A DNA stretch of 64,000 nt from Fragilaria crotonensis (taxonomy: Eukaryota; Bacillariophyta; Fragilariophyceae; Fragilariales; Fragilariaceae), in NCBI GenBank assembly GCA_022925895.1, contig JAKSYS010000270.1, positions 1 to 64,000 on the forward strand. Reading direction: 5' to 3'. The notes under the pieces are model-generated. The model was given only the letters and a program-made list of their open reading frames with translations, made no database searches and was not told the DNA's origin. Position 1 is the stretch's first letter. Each line of letters starts with the position of its first letter. Made by a program: the position numbers and the translations under genes. Below, piece by piece: positions 44,901 through 58,001 of the stretch.

Positions 44901-46202
44901 TCAGCAGGAACTACGGACCCAACCCAGCAGTGGTTGCGTGCCAAACACTGCTTCTTTCCTCCATCCCCGTCGCGTTGTGCTTTTCTGTCCCAGACCAGTA
45001 AGAGGGTCAATCGTCGCTGCAGCCAGCAATTGCAATTCTCGTTGGCATAGACGCGATGCCTGTTTGGCAAAATCCGCATCAGTCACGCATTTCTTTCCCT
45101 GCTTTGTGCCCCGGCTACCGACCAATACTTCGATCCCTTCATGACGCAGCCAGTTCACGCAAAATCCGCATGGAGAGACTTTCTTAGGCTTCCTACTCGG
45201 TTCCGCGTTGCCGTCATCAGAGCCGTAGTCATGAAGCGTTTGCCATTTTCATTCACAGAGTCGTTCGGGGTAAATGATAAGCTTTGAAAGGGAAGCACAA
45301 GCTGCGACTTCGCGCTGTCAAAGACAACGTCAACAACTTGGATTGTGAGTTCATGCCCCTCCAGTGATGACAGGAATTCACGGTGTGTGCAACTAAAGTC
45401 CGTGCTCTGTTTCAACTCCCTGATAACGTGATTCCTTCGATCCAGAATGGCTCGATGCACTGCTTGTCGTTGTGTCTCCTTCGATTGCGCGTGTGGATCC
45501 CGCGACACGAGGATAGAGGTCAGGTACGCGGGTCGAACAGGTAACCTACTTCCTTGCAGACCCAGCAGTGTCCACTTTAGAATTTTATCCGAGCATGAGA
45601 GGCTCGTCGATCTCAAGTGATCCGGCAAGTTCGATCGTCCTGATTTGATACGCAACTGGCCCAGTTGCTGCACCTCCTCGCGTGTCACGGTAGTTACATT
45701 GTCACAACAAGACAGACCACTCCCATTTCCTCCTTGCACGATCAGTTTCGCCCCTGTAAAATTCATATCCCCATTCTCTAATTCATATATTGTCGAATCA
45801 CCACAAGGTGAATCGCTGCTGTACAAATGAAGTTCAATGTCTTTCCTGATAGCATACTTGTCATCGTCGGGAGCGGCTTGGTCAGATGGCACCTTGTACA
45901 GCAGCGTGAACTCTCCAGATTGTATTTCCTTCCACAACAAGCGCTGAAAACCACTTCACCAACACTTCAGCATGCAGGTCTCGTAGACACCAGCCATCAG
46001 GACCTGCCGTTGTACACTTGGACCCGGTCGCACTGCACAGTACATACGGATCGTGATGGTTGGAGGTTGAAACAACAACGAGCGCAGCGTAGACAGTCCA
46101 TTCTTGACCCTCGCGGGGCTTTCCATGATTCGGCAGTGACTTGTAGTGATGAAGTGCACATCTTGCAAGGTCGTCAGGAGTAAACACGTTAGCGCTGGTC
46201 AT
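44901..46202 (-). CDS. ADAT1: tRNA-specific adenosine deaminase 1 (ADAT1/Tad1)
   Basis: Deaminates A37 of tRNA-Ala to inosine. From ATG 46202 (MTSANVFTPDDLARCALHHY), about 433 residues. All three active-site blocks are present: the HAE motif in DLHAEVLVKWF, SDSPCGDSTIY and SLSCSDKILKWTLLGLQG. The late region RKPKKVSPCGFCVNWLRHEG ... SRLCQRELQLLAAAT fits the family's C-terminal half. The reading frame breaks twice, each by one base: at the A-run 45947-45950 between VKWF and QRLLWKEI, and near 45228-45245 between NGKRF and HDYGSDDGNAE. Conservation on both sides of both breaks suggests sequence errors or very recent decay. Convergent with the OB-fold gene, 70 bases apart. Confidence 0.82.
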
Positions 46203-46809
46203 GACATGGTACAATCTTCAACAGGTTGGTTAGTGCACAGATTCAAGCGTTCTACGACCAGTAAACGAGGACGAACTATGAACATATGGTTGGGATACCG
46301 AGTACCAGGTACTCGGAGTACCTTGTAGCGGGACGTACCGGTCTACCGGTAGTACTGTACTCCAGTACTTTGTATGCATAGTTTCATTGAGTATCAGCAT
46401 AGCTCAGGCCTGCATAGCGATCAAATATTCATATCCTACTATATTATAAATTAATTGTGTGCGTGCGTCTGTTACGGAGTATGACCACTCTGGGGTACTG
46501 GATCAAATGAATACTGTCTGAATTTCCTACGTTGGTACCATGGTACTGCATACTGTAGGGGAAAAAAGTAGTGGTACGGAGTACGACCAGGTTGGGGGTA
46601 CTGTACGTCCAGTTTCCTGTAGTAGACACTCCGATCAAATGTGAGGTACTACCAGGTACTCGCATAAACATAGTACCTGGACAAGTAAAATTATTCGTTG
46701 TGTCGGGACACTTCATACACAACTTCTAACGGCACCAAATTGTAGATCTCATGAAAGGCTTTCTTTTCAGCTACTCAAAGCCGTGATACAATATCTATTG
46801 ATGGAGTTA
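46203..46809. other. Spacer upstream of ADAT1, GTAC-rich
   Basis: About 600 bases, no gene. It is packed with GTAC words (GTACCAGGTACTCGGAGTAC and relatives, 46290-46680). It holds the ADAT1 promoter and ends at the TA target site (46808-46809) of a transposon. Confidence 0.5.
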
Positions 46810-48666
46810 TGGCTGGATTCACGAAGAGGATTCGCGAGGTAGAGCTCTACGTACTAGTACCACTATTTTTTTAGCGCTCGCATATTGAAAATTGATTTAC
46901 ACGCCAAATCACTTGCTTTTCATTCCATTGACCATGGCAGTGAATATCTCAACCAATTCTTGATATTCCGTGGAGCTTCTTGAAGCTACATCATCTCCTT
47001 GCTCTTCATGAGTGAAAGCACATTGAAGCTCCACAGAAAACGCAGTTTTGATAAATTCTGACCATTCCAATTTCTACTGATCACGCGCCAGGAGATGGCA
47101 GTAAAGGGAGCACCTTCTTCTCTTGTGATTCCAGAAACGTTGTCTGATGAAGAGAACAGTTACCAGCATGTTGCCCAATTGAGTGTTGGTGTCAGTCATA
47201 CCAAATGTCACGAACCATGATGACGATGACAGTGGATCTTGGGATGGATCCAGATTCGAACCCTTAGAGCATCCCCACCCGAGGCGAACACGTGGTGAAC
47301 TCCGTTTGGAACATTCTTGGAAGCATTTTCACCATTCCTACTTTTCCTTTCAAAATAAGGACGGAAGAGGCTCACAGAATGTCACTCCTCGGAACTTTTG
47401 CTCCCCAGACGTTGGATCAATTTGTTGGCTGTCGATGTGTCGACCGATGGCTTGCTCTCACGACGTGACATGTGAAGTGCCATGAGTTGGGCATGCATTG
47501 CCTGGATACAGATGAAGGTCATAGCAGACTAACAGGGAAGATGAATTTGATACTGTCACCGATGAAGCCTCTGTTGTTGGTGTGCTCCTTGATGGTGCTA
47601 GCAAGCAGCTCCAAACGTTTTGGCTACTAGAGCCCAATCCTGGTTCCATCGCTGGATCAATGCATCACGGCATCTCGTGATCTGTTGTCACTGCTAAGAG
47701 ATAAGGAATCACCCATCATCATCCTGCAGGACTCGAGTCATGGACACCGCACGTGTGAGGAACTTCTTGACGCTGGGAGCCCTTCACTTGCATTTGTCAC
47801 CCGACACGGCGGTGGTGCGCAAGTTTCGAGATTTTGCTGTAAAACCTATCCAGAAGTTGCCAATTCTCTGCCCATTCAAGTTCATGAATGGGAGAGACAG
47901 AATTAGCTGATATATGTCAATATCAATTTGAATAACCGGACTTCTTGGCCAGTATTCGATTTGTCAGGATATGTCAATGACCAGCCAAGATATCTCATAC
48001 AAGATTGGCATGAACTACACAATCCTGCTGCCCAATACAAACCTAATTGTCAACAACTTCAAATTGATTGGTGTTGATTGAAAGATCAAATGCTACTTTC
48101 TGAGTGGCTGCCTCACCCTGCCAAGAAATTTGAACGAATATGCTACTATGGCACATCTCGGATGTATTTTGTTGCGTGCGGTCGCCTGCAATCATGTTGC
48201 GTACAATCATAATGCTGCTTTCTTTAAAGCAGACCTCACTATATTTATCCAACAAGCCGGGCAATCAAGAGCATGGCGGATGAGATGGAATCACTTTGAT
48301 TTCAGCATACCCTTTCTTGGTGTTCGACTGTGGGCTCATTCCTCCTGGTCATGACTCATGACTGCTCACCATCTTGTTGCCATTACCTTGCTTTGTTGGT
48401 GCAGATCTCGTCACGCTGGCGCTCACGTCGCGGGTTCTGAAACTCTCGAACATTATATTGTACATCGACTAGACTAGCTACTTCTTCATTGCCACAGTTG
48501 GGGTCTATTTCGGCTAGATGAACAAAAGCTGCACTGACAACCCGATTAGAATCACCAATTCAGTAGCTGTACCGTAACCTTGGTATACTTTTGACGTCGG
48601 AAATAAAAAAATTAATACTAGGCCTACGTAGAGCTACCTCGTGTACCCAAAATATGCATCCAGCCA
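46810..48666 (+). mobile_element. Non-autonomous member of the TA-target transposon family
   Basis: Ends match copy 1 closely: the left about 235 bases (from TGGCTGGATTCACGAAGAGG to about 47045, including the conserved TTCTTGATATTCCGTGGAGC block) parallel 20691-20930, and the right about 90 bases (…CGTAGAGCTACCTCGTGTAC…ATCCAGCCA) parallel 23980-24073. TA flanks both sides (46808-46809 and 48667-48668). Total 1,857 bases, with no transposase motifs. The interior (47045-48540) is unrelated to the transposase, has only short open frames and is AT/TG-rich. It is either captured DNA or another decayed element. Confidence 0.8.
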
Positions 48667-49881
48667 TATGAGTGGTCTAATTTTATTTTTCGAGATTTTT
48701 TTAAACATTGTACCTGGACTTTCAGTCACTAGTGTGGCAAATTGAGTCCCTTTTGACAATGTCAAGTTGGAACAAGTTTTTTTTCACGTTACAAATATAT
48801 CACAAGGGCCTATTCTACAGTTGTGCCATCTTGAAATTTATGTATTCAGCAATAAATACATTCGGATTGGCATTGAGATGGACAGCAGTAAAATTTCGAA
48901 GTTCGTAATGAAACTCTTGCTTTGTATGCGATTAAATTAGTAGCATGCAATTTTTTGTATGAAACATATGGAAAGTGCCGTAGGATTAAAATATTGCGAC
49001 GTTGACGCACTTCAATGTTCAAAATTGACTTTGACCATGTTGATTTTGCAGTGGCCGTCAGAAATGCAAAAGTAAGTTATGTGACTGCAAATTCGACCGG
49101 ACATTAGAATACCGGCATACTAACAAGTACTAACAGTGTCAAAGAACCACTACTGTCGTTCTTTGCATCTGTTGACATGATACAAAAATGTGCAATTAAA
49201 TTACGAAGCAAAACTTTACATTCCCCAAAAAAATCCAAAATTTTAACTCGCCGCATCTTTTGAACTGTTCCACCTCACCACAAACAAGCTACAGTAACCC
49301 CATATGTTTGAGGGCATAGTACAATTCTCTAGTTACTGAAATGCACAATCTCCGTGCATGAATGTGGAGAAATGAGTGGTTTCAAAATCCGTCCAGCTAC
49401 TCTCGTAATTTTGGTCGTCCAGATACTATGTTTATGCGAGTAGTACCCACTAGTAGTCTATATATATATATATATATATCATTTGTGTTGCCGAAACGCC
49501 GAAACATATCATATTCATACTGAGCTTGGCCTGTTCGCCTGTAGTACTGGTACTAGTACCTTGTACTGGAACCCAGTAACGCTTCGCATAGCCGCGCACC
49601 GCGCACACAAGCATAAGTGTGACAACAGTTTCCACCACAACAACACAAGCTGTCTCGACAACATTCGTTTCCTTTTATCCTGTACAGGGGTACTCCATAC
49701 CTTCGAAGACAATCATCTAGTCGACGTGGCATGACATGATACGATCAGGAGCCTCATCTTGGCAGGCAAACACGAAGGGCGTTTCAACGAGGGAATGAAA
49801 CGGGGGTTCAAGACTGCCCTTGAGCCTGAAGGCTGCGAACCTTTTCACTCAAGAAAACGACGACGAACGCGGGAAGGTTGG
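48667..49881. other. Spacer downstream of the PDZ/SPOC gene
   Basis: About 1.2 kb, AT-rich, with no supported gene. A short (TA)n tract lies at 49459-49479 and GTAC words at 49430-49570. Confidence 0.5.
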
Positions 49882-52800
49882 TCATTTTGAGGCTTTTATC
49901 CCGCTCGATCTTCTGGAGGTTAATCGATCACTCCTCCTAATTAGCACAGCGTACGTTTTTTGCTTCTGGACTAGTTGATCCCGGATGATCTTCGATGCCG
50001 AATGATACTTGGGGGTAACGAGGAACAACTGATGCCCAGCATCCAAATCGCAAATCGCGAGCCTTTCTTTGCTCTCATAGTCCTTGTAGAATTGTTTGAA
50101 ATCTCTGGATCCGCCACACACTGAGACCCTAAGTACTTCAATTGTAGATCGACCAGATTTCGCCTTTGTGGCAATGAATTCTTTGTAGCTGTCGACAGGC
50201 AAACGCCCCTTGCTTGCAATGGAATCTTGGAGTAACCCATCAAGATCTGCAACATAATCAGACTCCATCTCAAGTTTCGCTTGAAATTTATATTTGTGAT
50301 CGTCGCCAGCAATGACGAACTCGAACGTATCGCTACCGCTCTGACTAATGGCGAAGTTGGCCGTGGGAACACGAGGTGCCGACGGTAATGGCACCTGCTG
50401 CATTAACAATGGGGGCGGGGGCGGAGGGGGAGGTTTTGGTGGAGGTTTTGCGGTGGCAATCCGCCTTTCCGTTTGAACAGCTGCGACCTTTTTCTCGGCA
50501 TCCAGCTGTCCACTCTCGCCACTAACACCTGGAGACAATCCTTTTCCTTGCTCAACCGGAATTGCAGGGTTTGGCGTTGGTATACTTGGTAGTAACGACG
50601 GCCGCGTAGCCAGTTTCGCTGTATTCAGGCTCGGTGCGGTAGATGTGACACCCATCATAATCAAATTCTTTACCGTCGAACTTCTGGACTGGGGGGCCTT
50701 CGGAGTTCCTGCTCGAAGTATCACATTCGCTTTGCTTTCAACTTGCGCCTTGGTGTTGCTGTCGCGCGCATCTTGGGAGAGTATTTTTCCATCCGACATT
50801 TCCAACAGTTCCCAGGCGGAGACTTGATTTGCCAGCACTCGAGCACAAAGCGCGGGGTTTTACGGGGTCGAGATTTTTTATGATAGTAGCTAGCTTCGAG
50901 GTATATTGGCTCGTCACTGTGATCTCGTCACCGTATTCAGAGAAAGCTGCACCCTCGATTTCCCATGCTTTGAGTGTACAGTGTAGGGCAACATCCCCAC
51001 GACCTTCCACTCCTAAGTTCATCATTCTCACTCCTTTCTTCATCACCTTATTCTCCAATTTGCTCCGCGCTTTCTCGCGGACATCGCTGTCACCTGAAAG
51101 AAGCGGGACATCCTCGCTTGAGCTCAGTGGTTTAATCCGGCGTCGGATAAGCAACGAGTCCAAGAGCGTGTTCCTCTCCTGGACCAGAACATTTGCATTA
51201 TAGTATCGATCGGATTTGGCAATTTTCAGACTCAAGCCAGAGCCAGCTTCGGTTGTACTCTGCGCATTCGCATTAATCCACTCCGAGAAAAACATGTGGA
51301 GTGAGGCTATCTGGTCGATGAGGGGTTTAGCGGGAACAACAACTAGAGAATCGCGCCCATCGTCGAGGTGAACACGGAGATTTTCAGCGAGGAAATAGGC
51401 ATTATTCAAGCTGCCCTGAGAAATATCCTTTGCTTTCATCAATGATTCTTTACTTCGATTGGCCTCGTCAATGATGGCATGTGCCCTCTCAACCCAAAAA
51501 TGATGCGAATCAAGATCTTGTTTCAACCAGTCGAAGATAAGTGGGCACCATTTGATTGCAGTGCCACCCATACTATGAAGAGCCCCACCTTTTGCAATCG
51601 TAACAGTGAGCTTTTCATGTTGTTTGTTTGTGGAAACCCCTATCCTTTGAGCGGAAAGTGACTTCTTGATATCTTCCGAGATATCAAGAAATAGTGTTCG
51701 TCCATGGTCAAGAAGTCTAGCACCCTCACCGACTGGTATGACAAGTCTGTCCCTACCCCCGAAAGGGGATACCTCAGTAACGACGTCATTGAGAGCATTG
51801 ATCCAACATACGCACTGACTAATCCACTCGAAGACCTCCTTGCCAGGAGTGTCAGCAGCTATGTCGGCCGAAATGAGACTAATCTCTGAGATGGAAGACT
51901 TGAGCGATGCGAACATAGTGCTACCTGTCAATCTGTAAAGGTGGAACTCATCACCTACTCCGACGAACGAAGATCCCTCCGGATATGGCGCTCTATCAGC
52001 CGCGGTGCCATCGAAATCCTTGCCAAGAAGATCGTGCATCAATTTCTCAAACTCCTCAACTTTGCGCAAGACGTCTCGCACGGCATTCTCACTTGGAATC
52101 AAAACCGATTTGAGAATGGGATCCTTCACCAACTCAGCGAGCTGTAGATTGCTAACCTTCGCTTGGCCATCGTGGCCATCTAGTTCTCCTTCTTGTGAAG
52201 TTACGTGACGCCTTTTCGCTCCTCTGATCGATAGAGACAAAAGCGACTGCACCCTTTCCTGCCACATCTCAGCTGCATCATACAGTTCCTTGACTCGAAC
52301 GGCTATTCGAGGAATGTCTCCAACAATTTCATCGCCTTCAGGAGGAATTCGATCATATAGCCACACCAGCTCTGACAACGGCAGTCTGGATGTCTCGTCC
52401 ACATCGAGATCATCCGAGTGTAACACCGAAAAGCCAAGCGTTCGGACAAGCCACGACAAATCTTTCGTGATTCGATCCAAGCATCTCTCATACTCAATGT
52501 CAAGAATAAGACCTTTAACGCCATGCTTGGGAGCTTTATACCTGGATTGGAGGTTCTTTAATGAAGCCAAGTAGTTTCGGACCTCGCCAGTCAAATTGAT
52601 TGATCCGCGAAAGGTGTATTTTTCGGGAGCTATCAGCTGCTTCGCCTGCGTTTCGATAGCGTTAGCTTCCTCGATCAAGGAAAGAAACTGTACCATCTCA
52701 TTCTCTAGAAAGCTTCCAATCAGTATGTTTGAAGGCGTGCCAGGGGCTTTGGGTTCCGATCGTCCTAATGCCAACGCCTCTTGCAGAGTTGGACGTTTTC

Positions 52801-55800
52801 GGTGCGCTTCGTCGCTAGCGGAGTACACGAAATCAGACACCCGAGCAGCCCAGACGAGGTGCAATATTGAAAACAGTGGATATCCATGGGCGGCGTCGAT
52901 AGTGTCAGAGAAAAGCCTGGTAATGACCTGTCGTCCTAAAGGGGCCGATTCTAGCTTCGACAAGGCAATTATCTTGGACGGCTTCACGGACTCGGAAGTT
53001 CGAGAAAGAAATGCAAGAAACTTCCCCCCGTCGAACGCAAACTGGTCGGTGCTCTTTCGACTAGAAGCGTATCGTTCCACGACATCCAGGCCCTCAAAAA
53101 TCAACGAAAAGATTGACGAAAGACGTCGAGAGCCGCAGGAGCTAACCGCCGAATCACTGGTGTTCGTTGCTTGCTTCACTTTTTTGTGCCAGTCGAGCAA
53201 CTCAATGACAGCATCAAGAGTGTGACGGGCCGGATCGATCATCACACCTCGAGGACGTTCGTCACGACATGTTAACAGGCATCCAAGAATATCTTCCTCT
53301 TGTTCGACAACTGCATTGACTCTTTCAGACCATTTAGTCGCCTCTAAATAAACTGTCTGCAGGAGGAAGTACAAATCCGGCAACGAAACATCAAATCTAC
53401 CATACTCTTGCAACAAATCGGCCATTCGCTTGTAGTCGACCATCGCAGAGGTCTTGTGTGACGGCATAGGATCTCCAGCAACCTTGTTTCCGTGAACTCT
53501 GAGAGCCATAATGATGGCCTCGGCACGTTCTTTCCAAGCGGCCGCCTCCAGGTACAACGCCTGAAATGTCGCTCCCAGTTTGCCTGACAAATCACTGGCA
53601 TCGGTGTTGGAGAACAGTCGAATCTCCTTCTCGACAGAGTCATTTCGCGATAAGTTAAGGATCAACCGCTCTCTTCCAGTTGAAGAGCCACCTAGGATGT
53701 TCGTTAACCTCTTGTAGAGCAGCTGGAACTCGCCGAACGATTGGGATCTAGTCGAACATCTTAGGCATGAGTTAACGTCTTCAACCCAAAGCAGAAAATC
53801 TTTTCGAACAGCCAGTTTCTCTTCAACAAGCGACAGGACAGGAAGTAAGGCAAGCGTGTCAAGGGCTTTGCCGATGCCTTGAAGCGTGCGAAGTCCTGTA
53901 GAATCTGTTGAATGGTCGGAACTTCGAGCCAGGTCGTGCTCATATTGGGTTATCGTATGAACATTGCAATAAAGCTTCGCAGAAATATGTTGGACTCTCG
54001 CAACGACGCGACCTAATTTCGACGACAGCGTCTCAACGTCAGCACTTTCACTCGGTACAGCAGGCAAGTGAGGAAGATTCGGAGCTCTTGCAACCACATC
54101 CTGAATGAAGGCGACTCGTTCACGATGTCGTTCAGCTTGAGTAAGATCAACAACCCATTGTCGCCAAGCATAGGCGTCATCAATGACTTGCTTCGTCAGT
54201 TTTGAATCAGGAGATTTTCCGAGAGGTACGACGTTGTGCAATAGCGACGCAGGCGCGTTCACTTCGCTTTTTAGCTTCTCCAGTCCGACTAAGACGAAAT
54301 CCGATTCAGGAGATGAGCTCGGCTCGTTGGCTACCGTTGAAAGCAGTCTCCAAGCTTCTCTTTCAAATTCCTCGATGGCGCCGAGTTTTGTCCGAAGTCT
54401 CAATGTCCACAGGGATAGGTCAACTTTGCGCAGCACCGGATGTGGACTTACTCGATCAAGCACCTCCTTGACATCCTGGTACCTGTAAACATCATCATCT
54501 ACGTGGTCTTCCATTTCATCGTCGTCTTTGGCATCGTCATCTTCCCTATCCTCTACACTTGTTTCCGCTGAACTAGCGTCTTCGTCGACATTCGGTCTCT
54601 CCCCAAGAATACTATCAGCTGTTCTTGTCCAATCTTCGACAGGTTCTAGAATGCAACGAGAGATTCTCATTAAAATGTCAAGGCAGTATGCCTCGAACCA
54701 CTTTCTACCTTCTCGTCGCGCGTTCAGAGTAAAGCGCTGCACCGCTGTGGAAGAAAACAACAAGTGGTCACCAACGTCAAAGAAGTCGGCGTCCTCATCA
54801 GTCGAAGTGTTACCAATTCGGCCGGATGGCAACGTATTCAGATTACGTTGGATTCTCCTTCGTTTCGTTCGTCGGGCGCCAGGAGGGGATATTGTGGGCA
54901 ATCTCTTGCATCCAGACGGTCCAGTGTCCATTTTAAGCGTGTTACTAATGACGACATACCCGGCTTCTATGCATTCTTTGTGAACACGTTCGGTATCTAT
55001 GAGCGTTGACGGCACGCTAGATGTGCACACTTGTTGAATCAATTGCCAGCACTTATGGTACCATTTGCACGCTTCGTCGACTTTCTCAAGACATGAAACC
55101 AAAAAGGCGACGTATGCCTCCGTAGGTTCGTTCTCATCCTTTTGCTCGCCTATATACACAATCCGAGAAAGCTTTGTACGAAGATACATTTGCGCCCGAA
55201 CGTAGTACTGCATCCTTTGCACTTGACTGTATTGGTCAAAGCAAGCATCGAAATCAATGTCAAAAGTGGCACAACTAAGCGACTTTGCAGGCTCATTTTT
55301 CCCGCAAGTTTGTCTCAGATCCTGTAAATGCGCGCGGTCTTCGAGCGTTGCAGTGTCAGCGGGTAACGCTGCTTCCCAATGCTCAGCACTGTTGCTTGAA
55401 AGCAATGCCTTGGTTCGCATTAGCCATGCTCTTGCCGATGGACGAACAAGCGCCCGATTAAGATTCATTGAATAAATCTTCCCCTCGCCCACGAATTGAA
55501 TGTCGAAGATGTGCCCACTTTCACATGATGCAAACGACAAGATTCTGCCGTCGTACCAATCGCTGATATCTTCCACCTCATTGTCATTGTTGACAACTTC
55601 TTCAGTCGGCGCCTGCTCACAGCTAACGACCCGAAGCGGAGCTGTCAAATTAATGACGCCAGTGGGTGATTTTTGCGGTGCTATTGCGGAAGCATCAAAG
55701 TTGTTATTCCCATACGATGACAATGCCTTAAGTCGTAACACAACATACGGCTTTTGCGCACTTTCTCTCAAAGTTTGGATGACATCGGGAAAGCTCTTTC

Positions 55801-56200
55801 CTACCACACTGATCCCATCAACGGCAACAAAGATATCACCAACATTTCGGATGCATTTTTTCAACTCCGCTGGTCCCATGCTCCCGTCTGGGAACCGCTT
55901 GTATCCCTTGAAGGCAACGCACTCGTTTTTTGAAATGACATCCATGAGCAATCCTGATGTTGTGGACTGAACGATTGTGTCATATTCGCCAGGCACCAGT
56001 GGTGGCAAGTGCACGTTTATATTCGCCAGAGCCTGATCATTCATTGTCAGAGGCATAAGCTGGTCCATAGCTGTCGCCACGGGCAAAATCGCGTCATCCC
56101 TGTCACTCGAAGCCGCCTTATCTGTGCCATTGCTATTATCCCAGAAGATTTCCCAATCTCTTCCCAAGATACTCTGCGCCCATTCTAGGTTTGACGACAT
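49882..56200 (-). CDS. Giant PDZ / helical-repeat / SPOC-domain protein
   Basis: About 2,105 residues from ATG 56200 (MSSNLEWAQSILGRDWEIFW), no intron seen. Domains in order: a PDZ-like fold (about residues 60-145: NECVAFKGYKRFPDG ... RNVGDIFVAVDGISVVGKSF), a Tudor-like stretch (WYDGRILSFASCESGHIFDI ... GEGKIYSMNLNRALVRPS), and a long all-helical region with recurrent W-x-E-R-V/A units (AAAWKERAEAI, ATKWSERVNAV, AEMWQERVQSL) reminiscent of the PLU-1-like region of KDM5 demethylases. A proline tract (PPPKPPPPPPPP) precedes a C-terminal SPOC-like domain (STIEVLRVSVCGGSRDFKQF ... ERLAICDLDAGHQLFLVTP). No catalytic domain was seen. The frame slips by one base at a G run (50854-50857); three instead of four restores VKP-ALCARVLANQVSAWELL. 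A nuclear chromatin or RNA-associated scaffold is plausible. Confidence 0.75.
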
Positions 56201-57167
56201 GAAGCGAGGAGTGGGAGTGATTTGGTGGTCAACCAACAACGTGACAATTAAACCGGTTCCCAGAAAGTGTGTGATTCCGTGGTTCGTAGTCCTTCTTACT
56301 GGAATTCGTGTTCATGAAGCTCAGGACAGGCCGGAGCCCTGAGTACCAGGTACAACCGGTACTGTACGTCTCGGATGTACTGACTGGACCACTGTACATG
56401 TGAACGAAGTAAAGTACACATATTTACTACGGAGTACAGCGTAATACCAGTACTACAGTATACTCTACATCTTCTCCGAGTACAAGTACGACGGCAGGCC
56501 ATTCGAAAACGCAATGCATGATGTCAATGTTCTGTATGGTTTGCGACGAAGAAGTGTACAGCACGACCTTTTATTTTGTACAGGTACTCGAGTACTCGCT
56601 ACTAGTACTCGGAGTAGTATACTGTATACAGAACAAATCCAATGCGTTCATGGCATCTTCCCAGATCTGCCCGCTTGTGCTTCGATGTTCGATGCCTCCC
56701 AAATGCCAACTTCCAAGCTGCACACAGCACACGCTGGCGCACCGTCGTTGGGCAGGGATTAAACTGACGTCGGGCAGACCTACATTCAAGCCTAACAGCA
56801 AAAAACACGACGAAGGTTACCCGTGTAGCAATGCTTTTATGCATCTGCGTCCCGGGTCCTGTCCGTAGTAGGTGTATCTCACATGAAAACTAGAATCATA
56901 GACTTATGTCTATGGTGTGTCATTGGTCATGGGTGTCCGACACACAACACACGGCTGAAGTGTGGTCTATATTGCCGAGGTAACATCCATATTGTGAGGT
57001 ATCAGTACAGCAACTACAACAGCACTCAGAGTTCAGAGCACTTCAAATTGTGCTACTAATTGTCGATAGCGATATGCAGGGAAATTTCGTGCGGAATTAT
57101 GTCGTCTTCCTTAGCGACAGAGAAATCAAAGTACGGCTCGAGAATACCATACGATTATCCCGAGGAG
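56201..57167. other. Spacer, GTAC-rich, upstream of PDZ/SPOC gene
   Basis: About 970 bases, no supported gene. GTAC/GAGTAC words are dense at 56340-56640. It contains the promoter of the minus-strand giant gene and the 3' flank of the phosphatase gene. Confidence 0.5.
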
Positions 57168-58001
57168 TTATGACTCCTTTTTCTGAAGGAACTTGGATAT
57201 CTTTCGCTCCAAGGATCCCACAACAACCAAGCCCGCAAGTGTAGGAACCACCAGAAGTGGAATTGGCAAAAGACCATGATCGTTCAGAAAGGCCCTTGAC
57301 AAATACTCCATAATATTGAGACCAAATGGATTGCGGCCGTCTATCAAATGCCTCCATACACAGCCATTGGTCGAACCCACAATCAAACCCACGACAACCT
57401 GCTCGCGTGTATGCAATCGCGTCTGTACTCGGTAGTACAAGGAAATCGCAGCATAGACAGGGATTATAAGTCTCGTCCACTCCCACGTGAGCATTGTGAA
57501 CGTTCCGATAAATCCCAGACTCATCGCATGGGACGATGGCATGCCCTTATCACTGGGTTGTTCGACAGCAGCAATGGGAGTCACAACAGCAGCATCCGAT
57601 GGCCGATCTTGATTCAGAATCTTTTTCAAGATCTTGCTCAAAATGCCATTTGCAATGGCACCCACAAAGAAGGCAACCATGAGGGCATCGCGTTGGATGG
57701 CCAGCACGAGAAAGAAGGTTATTGAGACGATGATTGACGTGGACGACCCAACCGTGTAGATGACTTTGGTAGCAAGCGATTGCTTCATATCCGATGCATC
57801 AACTGATGACATATCGTCACCTTCACGGGTGACCTGGCTGAGGGACGAACAACTCGGTATAGCGTGGGGCTTATCGGAAAGCGTTGATGAGGATCCCGGA
57901 CGGTTCGTCTTCCAGTTCACGTTCCGAGAGAGTGGGTGCAATTGATACGAGTGGGCCGAGACGAGGAACAATGTCACAGAGGCAGTCCCAACCTTCTGCA
58001 T
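57168..58001 (-). CDS. PAP2-family lipid phosphate phosphatase, plastid type
   Basis: Membrane phosphatase resembling plant plastid LPP-gamma/epsilon (phosphatidate to diacylglycerol) and dolichyl-diphosphatases. Single exon, 277 residues. The three PAP2 active-site blocks are visible: KKILNQDRP, GMPSSHAMSLGF and YYRVQTRLHTREQVVVG. At least four membrane segments: SIIVSITFFLVLAIQ, LMVAFFVGAIANGIL, IIPVYAAISLYY and LLVVPTLAGLVVVGSL. The N-terminus MQKVGTASVTLFLVSAHS-YQLHPLSRN looks like a signal peptide with Tyr at +1 and a following basic, Ser-rich stretch, so plastid targeting is possible. The third motif has R-x-x-x-x-R-x-H rather than the strict SR-x5-H form. Substrate not determinable. 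Confidence 0.82.
   Translation of the reverse strand: MQKVGTASVTLFLVSAHSYQLHPLSRNVNWKTNRPGSSSTLSDKPHAIPSCSSLSQVTREGDDMSSVDASDMKQSLATKVIYTVGSSTSIIVSITFFLVLAIQRDALMVAFFVGAIANGILSKILKKILNQDRPSDAAVVTPIAAVEQPSDKGMPSSHAMSLGFIGTFTMLTWEWTRLIIPVYAAISLYYRVQTRLHTREQVVVGLIVGSTNGCVWRHLIDGRNPFGLNIMEYLSRAFLNDHGLLPIPLLVVPTLAGLVVVGSLERKISKFLQKKES

Noticed and set aside
47183-47906. Short open frames inside the non-autonomous transposon, one with DSSHGHRTCEELL
   Set aside because: A faint resemblance to other transposases was considered, but no catalytic set or continuous frame was found.
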